From: Streptomyces sp. CoH27
GTDB taxonomy: Bacteria; Actinomycetota; Actinomycetes; Streptomycetales; Streptomycetaceae
Assembly: GCF_020181035.1 (NCBI RefSeq)
Contig: NZ_JAIQYY010000002.1
Span: 507,481-552,873, forward strand
Direction: 5' to 3'
DNA length: 45,393 bases
The notes under the pieces are model-generated. The model saw only the letters and a program-made list of their open reading frames with translations. It was not told the DNA's origin and did no database searches. Positions within the stretch are counted from its first letter, which is position 1. Every line of letters starts with the position of its first letter. The translations under genes and the position numbers were made by a program. Below, in pieces: positions 17,038-26,193 of this stretch.

Positions 17038-18147
17038 ATGACCGTGTCCTCAGGCGTGCCCGAAACCGCCGCCACCACGTCCTTCCGCTGGCGGCGCGAG
17101 GACACCGTCCGAACCGCGGGCCTGCTGGCCGTGATCGTCGCTCTGCATGTGGTGGCCTTCGGGATCCTCTTCGTTCTGGTGATCCCGCATCACTATGAGG
17201 TCGGCACCAAGGCGTTCGGGGTCGGCCTCGGCATCACCGCCTACACCCTCGGCATGCGGCACGCCTTCGACGCCGACCACATCGCCGCGATCGACAACAC
17301 CACCCGCAAGCTGATGGCCGACGGCGAACGGCCGGTGTCGGTGGGCTTCTGGTTCGCGCTCGGGCACTCCAGCGTGGTGGTCGTCATGGCCGCCCTGGTC
17401 GCGGGAGGCGCGAAGCTCGCCGGCACCCTGATGAACGACGGCTCCCGGACCCACCAGGTCCTCGGCACCGTCGGCACCACGGTCTCCGGCGGTTTCCTGT
17501 ACCTCATCGCCGCCCTCAACCTCGTGGCGCTGTTCGGCATCGCCCGCGTCTTCAAGGCCATGCGCGCCGGGCAGTACGACGAGGCCGAGCTGGAGGCGCA
17601 CCTGGACTCGCGCGGCTTCATGAACCGCATCCTGGGCCGGCTCACCAAGTCCGTCCGCCGCCCCGGCCAGATGTTCCCGCTGGGCTTCCTCTTCGGGATC
17701 GGCTTCGACACCTCGACCGAGGTGCTGCTGCTCGCCCTGGCCGGCAACGGCGCGGCCGCCGGTCTGCCCTGGTACGCGGTCCTGTGTCTGCCCCTGCTCT
17801 TCGCCGCCGGCATGAGCCTGTTCGACACCCTCGACGGCACCTTCATGAACTTCGCCTACCAGTGGGCCTTCTCGAACCCCGTCCGCAAGGTGTTCTACAA
17901 CCTCACCATCACCGGTCTGTCCATCGCCGTCGCCTTCTTCGTCGGCACGATCGAGCTGGTCGGCGTCCTGCATGACAAGCTCGGCCTGAGCGATGGCGTC
18001 ACCGGCTGGATCGCGGGCCTGAACCTGGACAACGTCGGCTACGTCATCGTCGGCCTGTTCGTCGTCGTCTGGGTCATGGCCATCGCCTACTGGCGCCTGG
18101 CCAAGGTCGAGGAGCGCTGGAGCGCCCGCACCACGGAGACCGGCTGA
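17038..18147 (+). CDS. NicO/HoxN-type nickel/cobalt permease
   Basis: 369 residues from the ATG at 17038. All NiCoT signatures are visible: RHAFDADHIAAIDNTTR in the second membrane helix (the metal-selectivity motif), FALGHSSVVV, GIGFDTSTEVLLL and AGMSLFDTLDGTFM. About eight hydrophobic membrane segments span the protein, with a charged cytoplasmic loop around 180-215. These permeases import Ni(II) or Co(II) with high affinity. The cobalamin riboswitch in the leader argues for cobalt supply to B12 synthesis, and the divergent ArsR repressor adds direct metal control. A GGAG about 10 nt before the ATG serves as ribosome site. B12 is used by the ethylmalonyl-CoA mutase encoded in this same window. 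Confidence 0.95.
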   Translation: MTVSSGVPETAATTSFRWRREDTVRTAGLLAVIVALHVVAFGILFVLVIPHHYEVGTKAFGVGLGITAYTLGMRHAFDADHIAAIDNTTRKLMADGERPVSVGFWFALGHSSVVVVMAALVAGGAKLAGTLMNDGSRTHQVLGTVGTTVSGGFLYLIAALNLVALFGIARVFKAMRAGQYDEAELEAHLDSRGFMNRILGRLTKSVRRPGQMFPLGFLFGIGFDTSTEVLLLALAGNGAAAGLPWYAVLCLPLLFAAGMSLFDTLDGTFMNFAYQWAFSNPVRKVFYNLTITGLSIAVAFFVGTIELVGVLHDKLGLSDGVTGWIAGLNLDNVGYVIVGLFVVVWVMAIAYWRLAKVEERWSARTTETG

Positions 18148-18462
18148 CTCCTACGAGGCGGTGCCACCGGGACCTGGGCCAGGGCCTGCTGCGCGTAGGC
18201 CGTCAGCCGCGTCTCGTGGTCCGCCACCGCCGTACGGTCGACGGCCGTCAGCCCGGGAGGTCCCAGCACATCACGGTTCCGTCGGACGGCGGTCGGTGAC
18301 GATCTCGTCCCCGTTCTCCATGGACCGAGAACCTTGGGGCCGCCCGGCTCACGTGGGCGGAGCATGACCGCGACGAGCGCACGGGCGGGAGGCTCGGGCC
18401 CCCTGCGCACCCCCGGGTGAGACGGTGCGGGGCCCGCGCGCCTGCCGGGTCCTTCTGTCCGG
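18148..18462. other. 315-bp interval after the permease, no recognised gene
   Basis: The left end carries the second copy of the 13-bp direct repeat (18149-18161). A minus-strand frame encodes a protein-like stretch with TAVDRTAVADHETRL at about 18200-18245, but it has no ribosome site, runs into the permease gene and matches no family I know. It may be a gene remnant. Confidence 0.4.
18149..18161. repeat. 13-bp direct repeat, right copy
   Basis: TCCTACGAGGCGG, identical to 16173-16185, immediately follows the permease stop codon. Confidence 0.6.
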
Positions 18463-19182
18463 CTACTTCCCGGCGAGGACGAACCAGCGGGCCGGCAGGT
18501 CGATGCGGGTGCCGTCCACGAGGTGTTCGGTCTGCGGCAGGGTCGTCTCGCCCTCGGCGAGGACCCTCAGGCCGGCCGCGGCGAGCAGCTTCGGGATCTC
18601 CTCGTCGTCGGCGTCGGCGGGCTTGAGCCCGTGCTGGAAGACGCGCTGGAGCTTGGGCCCCGGGCCGCCCGGCTGGGACGCGGCACGCCTCAGCACGTCC
18701 CGGGAGCCGGAGGTGAGTTCGACGACGAACGCGCGCCCCGCGCCGCCGATGATCTCGGCGACGGCGGCGGCGACCGCGTGCCGCGCCTCCGGTTCACTCT
18801 GATGGATGACGGCCCGCATATAGACGTGGGCGTCGCCGAGCTGCTCGTGCAGGGCACGGACGGCGCCCGCGTCGGTGAGGTCGAGCTGCTGGAACTCCAC
18901 GGTGTCGCCGGGCGTGGCGCGGCGCGCGTGCTCGACGGCGGCGTGCGAGAGGTCGACGCCGACGGCGCGGGCGAACCGGGTGGCGAGATAGCGGGTCGTG
19001 GTGCCGTTGCCGCAGCCGAGGTCGACGATGGTGCGCTCCGCATCGGCGTGAGGCAGCAGCAGGGCGCTGTGCGGCTCGGCGGAGAGGGCGGGATCGCAGT
19101 CCCAGATCGCTTCGCCCGCCTCGTCCGAGGTCTCGCTCCAGTAACCTTCCCAGGCGTTGCGGTAGTTGTCCGAGACGTTCAT
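18463..19182 (-). CDS. Class I SAM-dependent methyltransferase
   Basis: 239 residues from the ATG at 19182, with GGGGAG upstream. The SAM site is IVDLGCGNGTTT at about 52-63, followed by the acidic strand end AVGVDLS. The start (NVSDNYRNAWEGYWSE) and the placement of a conserved Asp/Glu-rich helix before motif I are typical of generic actinobacterial methyltransferases. A HVYMRAVIHQSE segment occupies the motif IV region where the catalytic face is usually found. No clustered biosynthetic genes point to a substrate. It is co-directional with the phosphatase gene upstream but separated by 161 bp and has its own ribosome site. Confidence 0.88.
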   Translation of the reverse strand: MNVSDNYRNAWEGYWSETSDEAGEAIWDCDPALSAEPHSALLLPHADAERTIVDLGCGNGTTTRYLATRFARAVGVDLSHAAVEHARRATPGDTVEFQQLDLTDAGAVRALHEQLGDAHVYMRAVIHQSEPEARHAVAAAVAEIIGGAGRAFVVELTSGSRDVLRRAASQPGGPGPKLQRVFQHGLKPADADDEEIPKLLAAAGLRVLAEGETTLPQTEHLVDGTRIDLPARWFVLAGK

Positions 19183-19343
19183 GCGCTCTCCCCACGGTTC
19201 GGTTCCGTGATCGGGATATCGCGGAGGCCCAGGCCAGGGCAAGATGCGAGCGCCCACCTTCACGAGATGTACGGGCGCCTGACAGGCCGGGGGCGTGCGC
19301 AGACAGGGCGCGCACCCCACGCGGCCCCGTGCGTGACGCCCGC

Positions 19344-21821
19344 TCACCCCCGTCCGGTGACCGCCTGTTCGAACCAGACCGTCTTGCGGTGGCCGCTCGC
19401 GGTGGCGCCCCACTCCCGGGCCAGTCGGCTGACCACGCGCAGGCCCCGTCCCGACTCGTCGTACGGGCCGGGGCCGAGCATGGTGGGCAGGGCGGGTTCG
19501 TCGTCGGTGACCTCGAAGAGCAGGGCGTCGGCGCGGACCACGCGCAGGTCGACGGGCCGGCTCCCGGCGTGCCGGACGGCGTTGGTGACGACCTCGCTGA
19601 CCAGCAGCTCGGCGGTCTCCACCGCCTGCGGCAGGCCCCAGGCGAGGAGCTGGGCGCGGACCAGGCGGCGGGCCCGGCCGACCTCGCGCGGGTCGGGGTC
19701 GAAGCGCCATTCGGCGACGTGGTCACCGGGGATGCCGTTGAGGCGGGCCATGAGCAGGGCGACGTCGTCCTTGCGGCCGCCTCGGGTGTTGAGGGCGCGG
19801 ATGATGGTGTCGCAGGCGTCGTCCATGGAGGCGGCGGGGTGCGCGGCGGACTCGCACAGCGCGGCGAGGCCCTCGCCGATGTCGGAGCCGCGCACCTCGA
19901 CCAGGCCGTCGGTGCACAGCACCAGCCGGTCACCGGGCGCGACCTCGACCCGCACGGACTCGAACGCGACACCGCCGACGCCTATGGGGGCGCCGGTCGG
20001 CAGGTCGAGGAGTTCGCTGCTGCCGTCCTCGGCGCGCACCAGGACGGGCGGGATGTGGCCGGCGTTGGCGAGGTGCAGCTCGCCGCGGATGGGGTCGTAG
20101 ACCGCGTAGAGGCAGGTGGCGAGGTAGGTGTCGCCGAGCCGGCGGGCCAGGTCGTCCAGGTTGCGCAGAAGCTGGGCGGGTGGGGTCTCCATCGCGGCCA
20201 TGGTCTGTACGGCGGTGCGCAACTGGCCCATCATCGCGGCCGAGTTGAGGCCGTGGCCCATGACGTCGCCGACGACGAGGGCGGTGCGCGAGCCGGGCAG
20301 TTTGATGGTGTCGAACCAGTCGCCGCCGATCCGGCCCAGCCGGGTGCCGGGCAGATAGCGGGTGGCGACGTCGCACCCCGCCATCCGCGGGTTCACCTGC
20401 GGCAGCATGCTGTCCTGGAGGGTGTCGGCGACGTTCTCCTGGTAGGTGTACATGCGGGCGTTGTCGAGCACGAGGCCCGCGCGGGCGGCGAGTTCGGCGC
20501 CGGTGGTGCGGTCCATGTCGTCGAACGCCACCCGGTCGGGGCGGCGCATCAGCACCATGAAGCCGAGGACGACGTTGCGGGCCTTGAGCGGCACGATCAG
20601 CAGCGAACGGCCGCCGATGAGGGGCCTGAGGTCGCGCTTCTCGAACTCGCCGGAGATCCGCTCGGACAGCTCCTCGGTGACCCGCGGGATCAGCACCGGC
20701 TCACCGGTCACCATGCACCTGTAGAACGGGGTGTGCTCGGGGAAGGCGAAGGCCTCGCCGACGGGCACGGTGTCGTCCCAGCGGCCCGGTTCGTCGTTGT
20801 GCTCGACCCAGACGCGGAACATCACGGTCTGCGCGTCCGGCGGGCCGTCCGGGAAGCCCTCGCCGGCGAGGACGGCGGCGCGCAGATGGGTGCCGGCGAA
20901 GTCGGCGAACCGGGGTACGGCGGCGCTGGTGACCTCGCGGATGGTCTCGCCGAGGTCGAGGGAGGAGCCGATGCGGGAGCTGACCTCGTTGAGGAACTCC
21001 AGCCGCTCGCGCACCGCCGCGTACTCCAGGTCCTCCTCGGCGCCGGCCGGGACCAGGACGGGTGCGCCGGTGCGCTGCTGCGGTACGACGGGTTCGGCGC
21101 GGCGGCGGCCCGGGCGGCGGGGCACGCCCCAGTACGGGGTGACGGGCACCCGTTCGGACTGGCTGAACTCCAGGACGGGATAGCCCAGTTCGAGGACCTG
21201 GGCGACGATGCGGGAGCTGAGTCCCGGGCCCATGTTGGGCAGGATCTCGGGCAGCCGCCGCTCCAGCTCGTCGGAGGCGGGCAGCTCGGTGTGGCGGGCG
21301 AAGCCGGGTGAGATGCGCTCGGCGGTCTCGTCGTCGTAGCCGCGTTCCTCGCGCAGCCGGCCGGCGTCGGCGGCGAGCACGAGCAGGCGGGACGGGCCGG
21401 GGCCGACCAGCGGGTAGGCCCACCACAGCACGTCGAGCCGCTCGCCGGCGGGAACACCGGGTGCGGCGATGCGGGCACGGCCCGCCGTGGCGTAGCCGGT
21501 GTGCCCGTCGAGCGAGGCCTCCAGGTCGGGGCCGGGCCCGTCGTGACGCGGGTACGCGCCGGGCATCGCGTCGTCGTTTACGTCGCCGTGCGCGTCGTCG
21601 GGGAGGGCTCCGGAGACCGGCAGCAGATCGGCCGCGGGCCTTCCTACGGCGTCTTCGCGTCCGGCGCCGAACAACCGCCGGGCTCCGCTGCTCCAGTGGG
21701 ACACGAGGCCGGCGCGGTCGACGACGACCACGGCCAGCGGAATGCGGCCGGCGGCGGCGTCATCCGCGCCGCGGCCGGGAGGCGTGTCCCGCGTGCTGCC
21801 ACGGTCGTCGCCGAAATCCAT
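19344..21821 (-). CDS. PAS-GAF-PP2C (SpoIIE) phosphatase with HATPase domain
   Basis: 825 residues from the ATG at 21821. Domains in order: PAS-like sensor at about 25-155, a linker, GAF at about 275-455, SpoIIE-type PP2C phosphatase at about 485-695, and an RsbW-like histidine-kinase-type ATPase at about 705-820. PP2C metal motifs are GGDWFD (499-504), GDVMGHG (518-524), CTDGLVE (636-642) and KDDVALL (684-690). The ATPase N-box is ELLVSEVVTNAVRHA (Asn747), with GRGL at 791-794. Such proteins combine anti-anti-sigma phosphatase and anti-sigma kinase activities in partner-switching control of alternative sigma factors. No sigma factor or STAS partner is encoded nearby, so the partner is elsewhere. 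It is cytosolic. Confidence 0.93.
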   Translation of the reverse strand: MDFGDDRGSTRDTPPGRGADDAAAGRIPLAVVVVDRAGLVSHWSSGARRLFGAGREDAVGRPAADLLPVSGALPDDAHGDVNDDAMPGAYPRHDGPGPDLEASLDGHTGYATAGRARIAAPGVPAGERLDVLWWAYPLVGPGPSRLLVLAADAGRLREERGYDDETAERISPGFARHTELPASDELERRLPEILPNMGPGLSSRIVAQVLELGYPVLEFSQSERVPVTPYWGVPRRPGRRRAEPVVPQQRTGAPVLVPAGAEEDLEYAAVRERLEFLNEVSSRIGSSLDLGETIREVTSAAVPRFADFAGTHLRAAVLAGEGFPDGPPDAQTVMFRVWVEHNDEPGRWDDTVPVGEAFAFPEHTPFYRCMVTGEPVLIPRVTEELSERISGEFEKRDLRPLIGGRSLLIVPLKARNVVLGFMVLMRRPDRVAFDDMDRTTGAELAARAGLVLDNARMYTYQENVADTLQDSMLPQVNPRMAGCDVATRYLPGTRLGRIGGDWFDTIKLPGSRTALVVGDVMGHGLNSAAMMGQLRTAVQTMAAMETPPAQLLRNLDDLARRLGDTYLATCLYAVYDPIRGELHLANAGHIPPVLVRAEDGSSELLDLPTGAPIGVGGVAFESVRVEVAPGDRLVLCTDGLVEVRGSDIGEGLAALCESAAHPAASMDDACDTIIRALNTRGGRKDDVALLMARLNGIPGDHVAEWRFDPDPREVGRARRLVRAQLLAWGLPQAVETAELLVSEVVTNAVRHAGSRPVDLRVVRADALLFEVTDDEPALPTMLGPGPYDESGRGLRVVSRLAREWGATASGHRKTVWFEQAVTGRG

Positions 21822-21908
21822 GGCCCAGGCCCTTTCTCCCCGCGGCTGTTCGCAAACGATCTGTGAAGCCTGCCACTACCGTACGGCGGCGGCCGGTCGC
21901 GATGTGTG

Positions 21909-21924
21909 CCAATCCTGGAATTGG
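21909..21924. promoter_or_regulatory. Inverted repeat CCAATCCTGGAATTGG, candidate operator
   Basis: Perfect 5-bp arms CCAAT and ATTGG flank a 6-bp centre. It lies about 90 bp upstream of the phosphatase start and 60 bp after the MFS gene's stop, both genes leftward. A regulator site for the phosphatase is the simplest reading. Confidence 0.4.
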
Positions 21925-21986
21925 TTTCACCGCATCGCACCGGCGCGCAGCTCAGCGCCCCGCGGACGCCCCCCGCCCCCGCCTGG

Positions 21987-24398
21987 TCAGTCCTCGTGCC
22001 CCAGCTGCAGGTCGCGTTCGGTGCGGCCGCCGCCCGCGACCTGGAGCACGGTGGCGACCGGCGGGTATCCGGCGGCGATGACGGTGTACTCGCCGGAAGA
22101 CAGGTCGACGAACCGGAACGTCCCGTCCGCTCCGGTGGTGAGGGTGTCGACGACGTCGCCGGCGGCGTCGAGGAGGGTGACACGCGCGTCCTCGACGGGC
22201 CGGCCGCCGCTCGCCTGGACGGTGCCCCTGAGCATGGCGCCGCCCGCGAGTTCGACGTCCTGCCGGGTCTCGCGGGAGGCCTGCACGGTGACGGGAAGGG
22301 CGGCCGGCCGGAAGGCGGGGGCGCTGGCGGCCAGGGTGTACTCGCCGGCGACGAGTTCGGTGATGACGTAACCGCCCTCGCGGCCGCTGCGGGTGGCGGC
22401 GACGACCTCGCCGTGCACGTTGGTGAGGGTGACGGTGGCGTCCCGTACGGGGCTGCCGTCGGCGGTGCGGACGCTGCCGGCGAGGCGTCCGGCGCCACCG
22501 AGGACGACGTCGAGCTCGACGGGCCGTTCGCCGACGGTGACGGAGACGGCCTGCGGCTGGTGGCCGCCGGCGGCGGCGATGAGCACGTACGAGCCGGAGC
22601 CGGGCGTGCTGAGCGCGTACCGCCCGTCCTCGCCGCTCGCGCCCCGGCCGATCTGCTGTCCGGCGACGTCGATGAGGGTGAGGGCGGCGCGGGGCACCAC
22701 GGTGCCGTCGGGGTGCTGCACGGTGCCGCAGACCGGGATTCCGGCGGTGTACGGCGAACGGGCCTGCGGGATCGGGGGGTTCACGGTCTCGGGCCCGGTC
22801 TCGGCGGTGGGATGGGACACCAGGGGTTTCTCCTTGAGGAAGAAGGCGAGGAGCAGGCCGGCGAGGAGCACCGGGACGAGGTAGAGGAAGATCCGGGGCA
22901 TCGCGTCGGCGTAGGCACGGATGTAGGCGTCACGCAGCGCCGGGGGCAGCGCGTGCACGAGCTGCGGGGTGATGGAGTCGGCGTCGGGCAGCCGGGCGCC
23001 CGCGCGCGGGGGCAGTTCCCGGCGGAGCGCGGCGGTGAGCCGGCCGGCGAAGAGGGTGCCGAAGACCGCGGCACCGACGCTGCCGCCGATCTGGCGGAAG
23101 TAGTTGTTGGCGCTGGTGGCGGTGCCGAGGTCGGAAGGCCGTACGGAGTTCTGCACGGCGAGGACGAGGACGGGCATCACGAGGCCGATGCCGGCACCGA
23201 GGACGGCCATCCAGATGCTGTAGTTCAGCCGGGGCGTGTCGGTTTCGAGGCGGGACAGCAGCCACATGCCGACGGCGGAGACCGCGCCGCCGAGCACGGG
23301 GAAGACCTTGTAGCGGCCGGTGCGGCTGATGAGCTGGCCGCCGATGACCGAGGCGCCGACGATCCCGGCCATCATGGGCAGCATCAGCAGCCCGGACTCC
23401 GTGGCGCTGACGCCGTCGACCATCTGCAGGAAGGTCGGCAGATAGCTGGCGGCGCCGAACAGGGCGACGCCGATCACCAGGCCCACCAGGGCGCTGACGT
23501 TGAAGACGGAGTCGCGGAACAGCCGCAGCGGGATGAGGGGTTCGGCGGCGAAGCGCTCGGCGACGAGGAAGAGGGCCGTGGCGGCAAGGGCACCGGCGCC
23601 GAGGCCGATGATCTGCCGCGAGCCCCACGCGTACTCGGTGCCGCCCCAGCTGGTGAGCAGCACCAGGCAGGTGGAGGCGGCGGCGAGGAGCATGGCGCCG
23701 AGGACGTCGAGGCGGCCGCGGGTGGCGGGCCTGGGCAGCTTCAGGACGGCGGTGACCACGGCCAGGGTGATCAGGCCGAAGGGGACGTTGACGTAGAAGC
23801 ACCAGCGCCAGGAGAGGTGGTCGGTGAAGTAGCCGCCCAGCAGCGGGCCCGCGACGGAGGCGAGGCCGAAGGCGGCGCCGATCAGGCCCATGTAGCGGCC
23901 GCGTTCGCGGGGCGGCACGATGTCGGCGATGATCGCCTGTACGCCGATCATGAGGCCGCCGGCGCCGACGCCCTGGACCGCGCGGAAGGCGATGAGCTGG
24001 TCCATGGACTGGGCCCGGCCGGCAAGCGCGGAGCCGACGACGAAGACGGCGATGGCGAACTGGAAGACGCCCTTGCGGCCGACGAGGTCGCCGAGCTTGC
24101 CGTACAGCGGCAGCCCGATGGTGGAGGTGAGCAGATAGGCGGTGATCGCCCAGCTCATCCGGTCCAGGCCGTGCAGTTCACCGACGATCTTCGGCAGCGC
24201 GGTGGCGACGATCATCTGGTCGAGCGCCGCGAGGAGCAGGGCGAGCATCAGCCCGAGGAAGACCAACCGCACGCGCCGAGCGCCGAGTCGGGGGACTGCC
24301 TCTGCGGTCGCCGGTGCGGTCGGCGCGTCGCGGGGTGTGTTCTCCCCCGCCGCCGGCGCCGCGACCGGCTCGTGCGTCACCAGAGTCGTCCCGCCCAC
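21987..24398 (-). CDS. MFS drug exporter (DHA2, 14 TM) fused to three carboxypeptidase-regulatory-like domains
   Basis: 803 residues from a GTG at 24398 with GAGGGGAG upstream. Residues 43-522 form a 14-helix EmrB/QacA-type transporter: [11 protein letters not shown] in helix 1, motif [11 protein letters not shown] (100-109), and motif C-like [12 protein letters not shown]. The hydrophilic tail of about 280 residues has three homologous beta-sandwich repeats at about 554-635, 637-718 and 722-800. Each has a G-x-V ... A-x-V-T-L ... D/E-G-x-Y/F ... G-x-Y-x-L/V pattern, as in carboxypeptidase-regulatory-like or CnaB-type domains. Helix count predicts that both termini are cytoplasmic, unusual for such domains, which are mostly extracellular. 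The likely role is proton-driven export of drugs or lipophilic metabolites. No regulator gene is adjacent. Confidence 0.92.
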   Translation of the reverse strand: MGGTTLVTHEPVAAPAAGENTPRDAPTAPATAEAVPRLGARRVRLVFLGLMLALLLAALDQMIVATALPKIVGELHGLDRMSWAITAYLLTSTIGLPLYGKLGDLVGRKGVFQFAIAVFVVGSALAGRAQSMDQLIAFRAVQGVGAGGLMIGVQAIIADIVPPRERGRYMGLIGAAFGLASVAGPLLGGYFTDHLSWRWCFYVNVPFGLITLAVVTAVLKLPRPATRGRLDVLGAMLLAAASTCLVLLTSWGGTEYAWGSRQIIGLGAGALAATALFLVAERFAAEPLIPLRLFRDSVFNVSALVGLVIGVALFGAASYLPTFLQMVDGVSATESGLLMLPMMAGIVGASVIGGQLISRTGRYKVFPVLGGAVSAVGMWLLSRLETDTPRLNYSIWMAVLGAGIGLVMPVLVLAVQNSVRPSDLGTATSANNYFRQIGGSVGAAVFGTLFAGRLTAALRRELPPRAGARLPDADSITPQLVHALPPALRDAYIRAYADAMPRIFLYLVPVLLAGLLLAFFLKEKPLVSHPTAETGPETVNPPIPQARSPYTAGIPVCGTVQHPDGTVVPRAALTLIDVAGQQIGRGASGEDGRYALSTPGSGSYVLIAAAGGHQPQAVSVTVGERPVELDVVLGGAGRLAGSVRTADGSPVRDATVTLTNVHGEVVAATRSGREGGYVITELVAGEYTLAASAPAFRPAALPVTVQASRETRQDVELAGGAMLRGTVQASGGRPVEDARVTLLDAAGDVVDTLTTGADGTFRFVDLSSGEYTVIAAGYPPVATVLQVAGGGRTERDLQLGHED

Positions 24399-24507
24399 GT
24401 ACCGCTCCCCTCGTCACATCTGTCACATGTCCCGCGTACGGCGGCAACGGGGAACAACTGCGGCGGGTTACGGCCTGGTTCCGGACGGGAGGGAGATCCA
24501 CTCGAAC

Positions 24508-24536
24508 CGGTGAAGGGGCACAACGCCCCTTCACCG
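24508..24536 (-). terminator. Hairpin after the SRPBCC gene
   Basis: A perfect 12-bp inverted repeat, CGGTGAAGGGGC and GCCCCTTCACCG, with a 5-nt loop begins 14 nt after the SRPBCC stop. There is no clear U-tract, as is common for terminators in Streptomyces. It separates this gene from the downstream MFS gene. Confidence 0.75.
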
Positions 24537-24549
24537 CAGGAGGCTTGGG

Positions 24550-24993
24550 CTACTTCTCGACCTCGGCGGCGAGGCCCGCCAGCACAGCGTCGTAGATCCG
24601 GCCGAGGCCCTTGGGCGCGAAGGTCTTCTCGAAGAAGCCGCCGATGCCGCCGGCGCCGTTCCAGGTGGTGGTGACGACGACCCGGGAGCTGCCCTCGCCC
24701 GCCGGGGTGACCGTCCAGACGGTGACCATCGAGGAGTTGCGGTCCTTCTCGACGAGCTGCCCGTCGGTGGGCTCGCTGACCTCCAGCAGGCAGTCACGGA
24801 CCCGCTTGCTGGTGGCCTGGAGCTTCCAGTGGACGAGGGTGCCCTCGCCGTCGCCGCCCTCGCGGACCTCGTACTCGCTGAAGTGCTCGGGCAGCAGCTT
24901 CTGCCGCGTGCCGCGGTAGTCGGCGAGGGCGTCGAACACCTTCTCCGCGTCCGCCGCGACGACCCGCTCCGTAGTGGCCTCGACCTGCGCCAT
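24550..24993 (-). CDS. SRPBCC family protein
   Basis: 147 residues from the ATG at 24993 with GGAGG upstream. The pattern is that of the polyketide-cyclase/START-like helix-grip fold: an N-terminal strand VEATTERVVAADAEKVFDALADY, a series of long antiparallel strands (GTLVHWKLQATSK, VVVTTTWNG), and a final amphipathic helix FAPKGLGRIYDAVLAGLAAEV. These proteins bind hydrophobic ligands in a deep cavity; the ligand here is unknown. There is no signal peptide. It diverges from the radical SAM gene, and a strong hairpin follows its stop codon. Confidence 0.88.
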   Translation of the reverse strand: MAQVEATTERVVAADAEKVFDALADYRGTRQKLLPEHFSEYEVREGGDGEGTLVHWKLQATSKRVRDCLLEVSEPTDGQLVEKDRNSSMVTVWTVTPAGEGSSRVVVTTTWNGAGGIGGFFEKTFAPKGLGRIYDAVLAGLAAEVEK

Positions 24994-25095
24994 TGCGTTC
25001 CTCCAGGACCTGGTTTCTCGGGATGGGACCAAGCCAACCACCCCGGCGCCCGGCGCCCCAAATCGGGGTCGTCGACACGGGGCGCACGATCATGG

Positions 25096-25107
25096 GAACA
25101 GATGTTC
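25096..25107 (+). promoter_or_regulatory. LexA-type SOS box upstream of the radical SAM gene
   Basis: GAACAGATGTTC matches the core GAAC-N4-GTTC of the actinobacterial and Gram-positive LexA box; arms and spacing are exact. It lies 45-34 bp upstream of the radical SAM ATG and directly abuts TATTGT (25108-25113), a possible -10 element. The outer bases (GG and TA) do not match the extended TC/GA consensus. Confidence 0.65.
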
Positions 25108-25140
25108 TATTGTGTGCGGCAGTGCTACCGAGGAGGCGTC

Positions 25141-26193
25141 ATGCGCTGGGACAACCTCACGGAGGAGAGCGAACACGGCCGGGCCGAGGCCGCCCTGTTC
25201 GGCGCGGACGCGGTGACGACCCGCACCTTCGACATGCCCGAGTTCCGGGGGATCACCTTCCACGAGGTCCGGGCGCGCTCGGTGCTGAACCGGGTGCCGG
25301 GCGCCTCACGCATGCCGTTCGAGTGGACCGTCAATCCGTATCGCGGCTGCACGCACGCGTGCGTGTACTGCTTCGCCAGGAAGACCCACGGCTATCTGGA
25401 CCTCGACACCGGCATCGGCTTCGACACCCAGATCGTGGTCAAGGTGAACGCGCCCGAGGTGCTGCGCCGCCAGCTCGCCTCCCCCCGCTGGCAGGGCGAG
25501 CACGTCGCGATGGGCACCAACGTCGACTGCTACCAGCGGGCCGAGGGCCGCTACCGGCTGATGCCGGGCATCATCTCCGCCCTCACCGAGCGCGCGAACC
25601 CGTTCTCGATCCTCACCAAGGGCACGCTGATCCTGCGCGACCTGGACCTGCTGGTGCGGGCGGCCGAGGTGACGGACGTCGGCATCTCGGTCTCGGCCGG
25701 CTTCCTCGACACCGAGCTGTGGCGCACGGTGGAGCCGGGCACGCCCGCGCCCGAGCGCCGGCTGGACGTCGTACGCGCCCTCGGCGAGCGCGGCATCGGC
25801 TGCGGGGTGCTGATGGCACCGGTCATCCCGTTCCTGAGCGACCATCCGGACCAGCTGCGCGCCACGGTACGGGCGATCGCGGCGGCCGGGGCGACCTCGG
25901 TGACCCCGCTGACGCTGCATCTGCGGCCGGGCGCCCGGGAGTGGTTCATGGCCTGGCTCGCCCGGCACCATCCGCACCTGGTGCGGCGCTACGAGCGGCT
26001 GTACGCGGCGGGCGCCTACGCGCCCACCTGGTACCAGCGCCGGATCACCCGTCAGGTGCACGAGCTGGCACGGGAGTACGGCATCGGGCCCACGCGCGCG
26101 GGAGCGGCCCGCCGCATCCGCCCGACGTCCGCGGCCCCGGACGGGCCGGACGCGGAGCCGGCGGCCGAGCCGACCCAGCTCACCCTCATGTGA
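25141..26193 (+). CDS. Rv2578c-family radical SAM protein (SplB-like)
   Basis: 350 residues from the ATG at 25141, with GAGGAGG upstream. The [4Fe-4S] cluster motif is Cys70-x3-Cys74-x2-Cys77 in GCTHACVYCFAR, so the protein can generate a 5'-deoxyadenosyl radical. Flanking motifs (NPYRGC at 65-70, GTNVDCYQ, LTKGTLILRDLDLL) match the Rv2578c family, placed with spore-photoproduct-lyase-like DNA repair proteins (COG1533). A LexA-type box sits just upstream, which suggests induction on DNA damage and fits a repair role. The substrate is not established. The C-terminal 30 residues are Ala/Pro-rich and probably disordered. It is transcribed alone. Confidence 0.93.
   Translation: MRWDNLTEESEHGRAEAALFGADAVTTRTFDMPEFRGITFHEVRARSVLNRVPGASRMPFEWTVNPYRGCTHACVYCFARKTHGYLDLDTGIGFDTQIVVKVNAPEVLRRQLASPRWQGEHVAMGTNVDCYQRAEGRYRLMPGIISALTERANPFSILTKGTLILRDLDLLVRAAEVTDVGISVSAGFLDTELWRTVEPGTPAPERRLDVVRALGERGIGCGVLMAPVIPFLSDHPDQLRATVRAIAAAGATSVTPLTLHLRPGAREWFMAWLARHHPHLVRRYERLYAAGAYAPTWYQRRITRQVHELAREYGIGPTRAGAARRIRPTSAAPDGPDAEPAAEPTQLTLM

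Noticed and set aside
18087..18410. Possible 107-codon leftward gene after the permease
   Set aside because: It overlaps the end of the permease gene and has no start signal or family match; treated as a possible remnant only.
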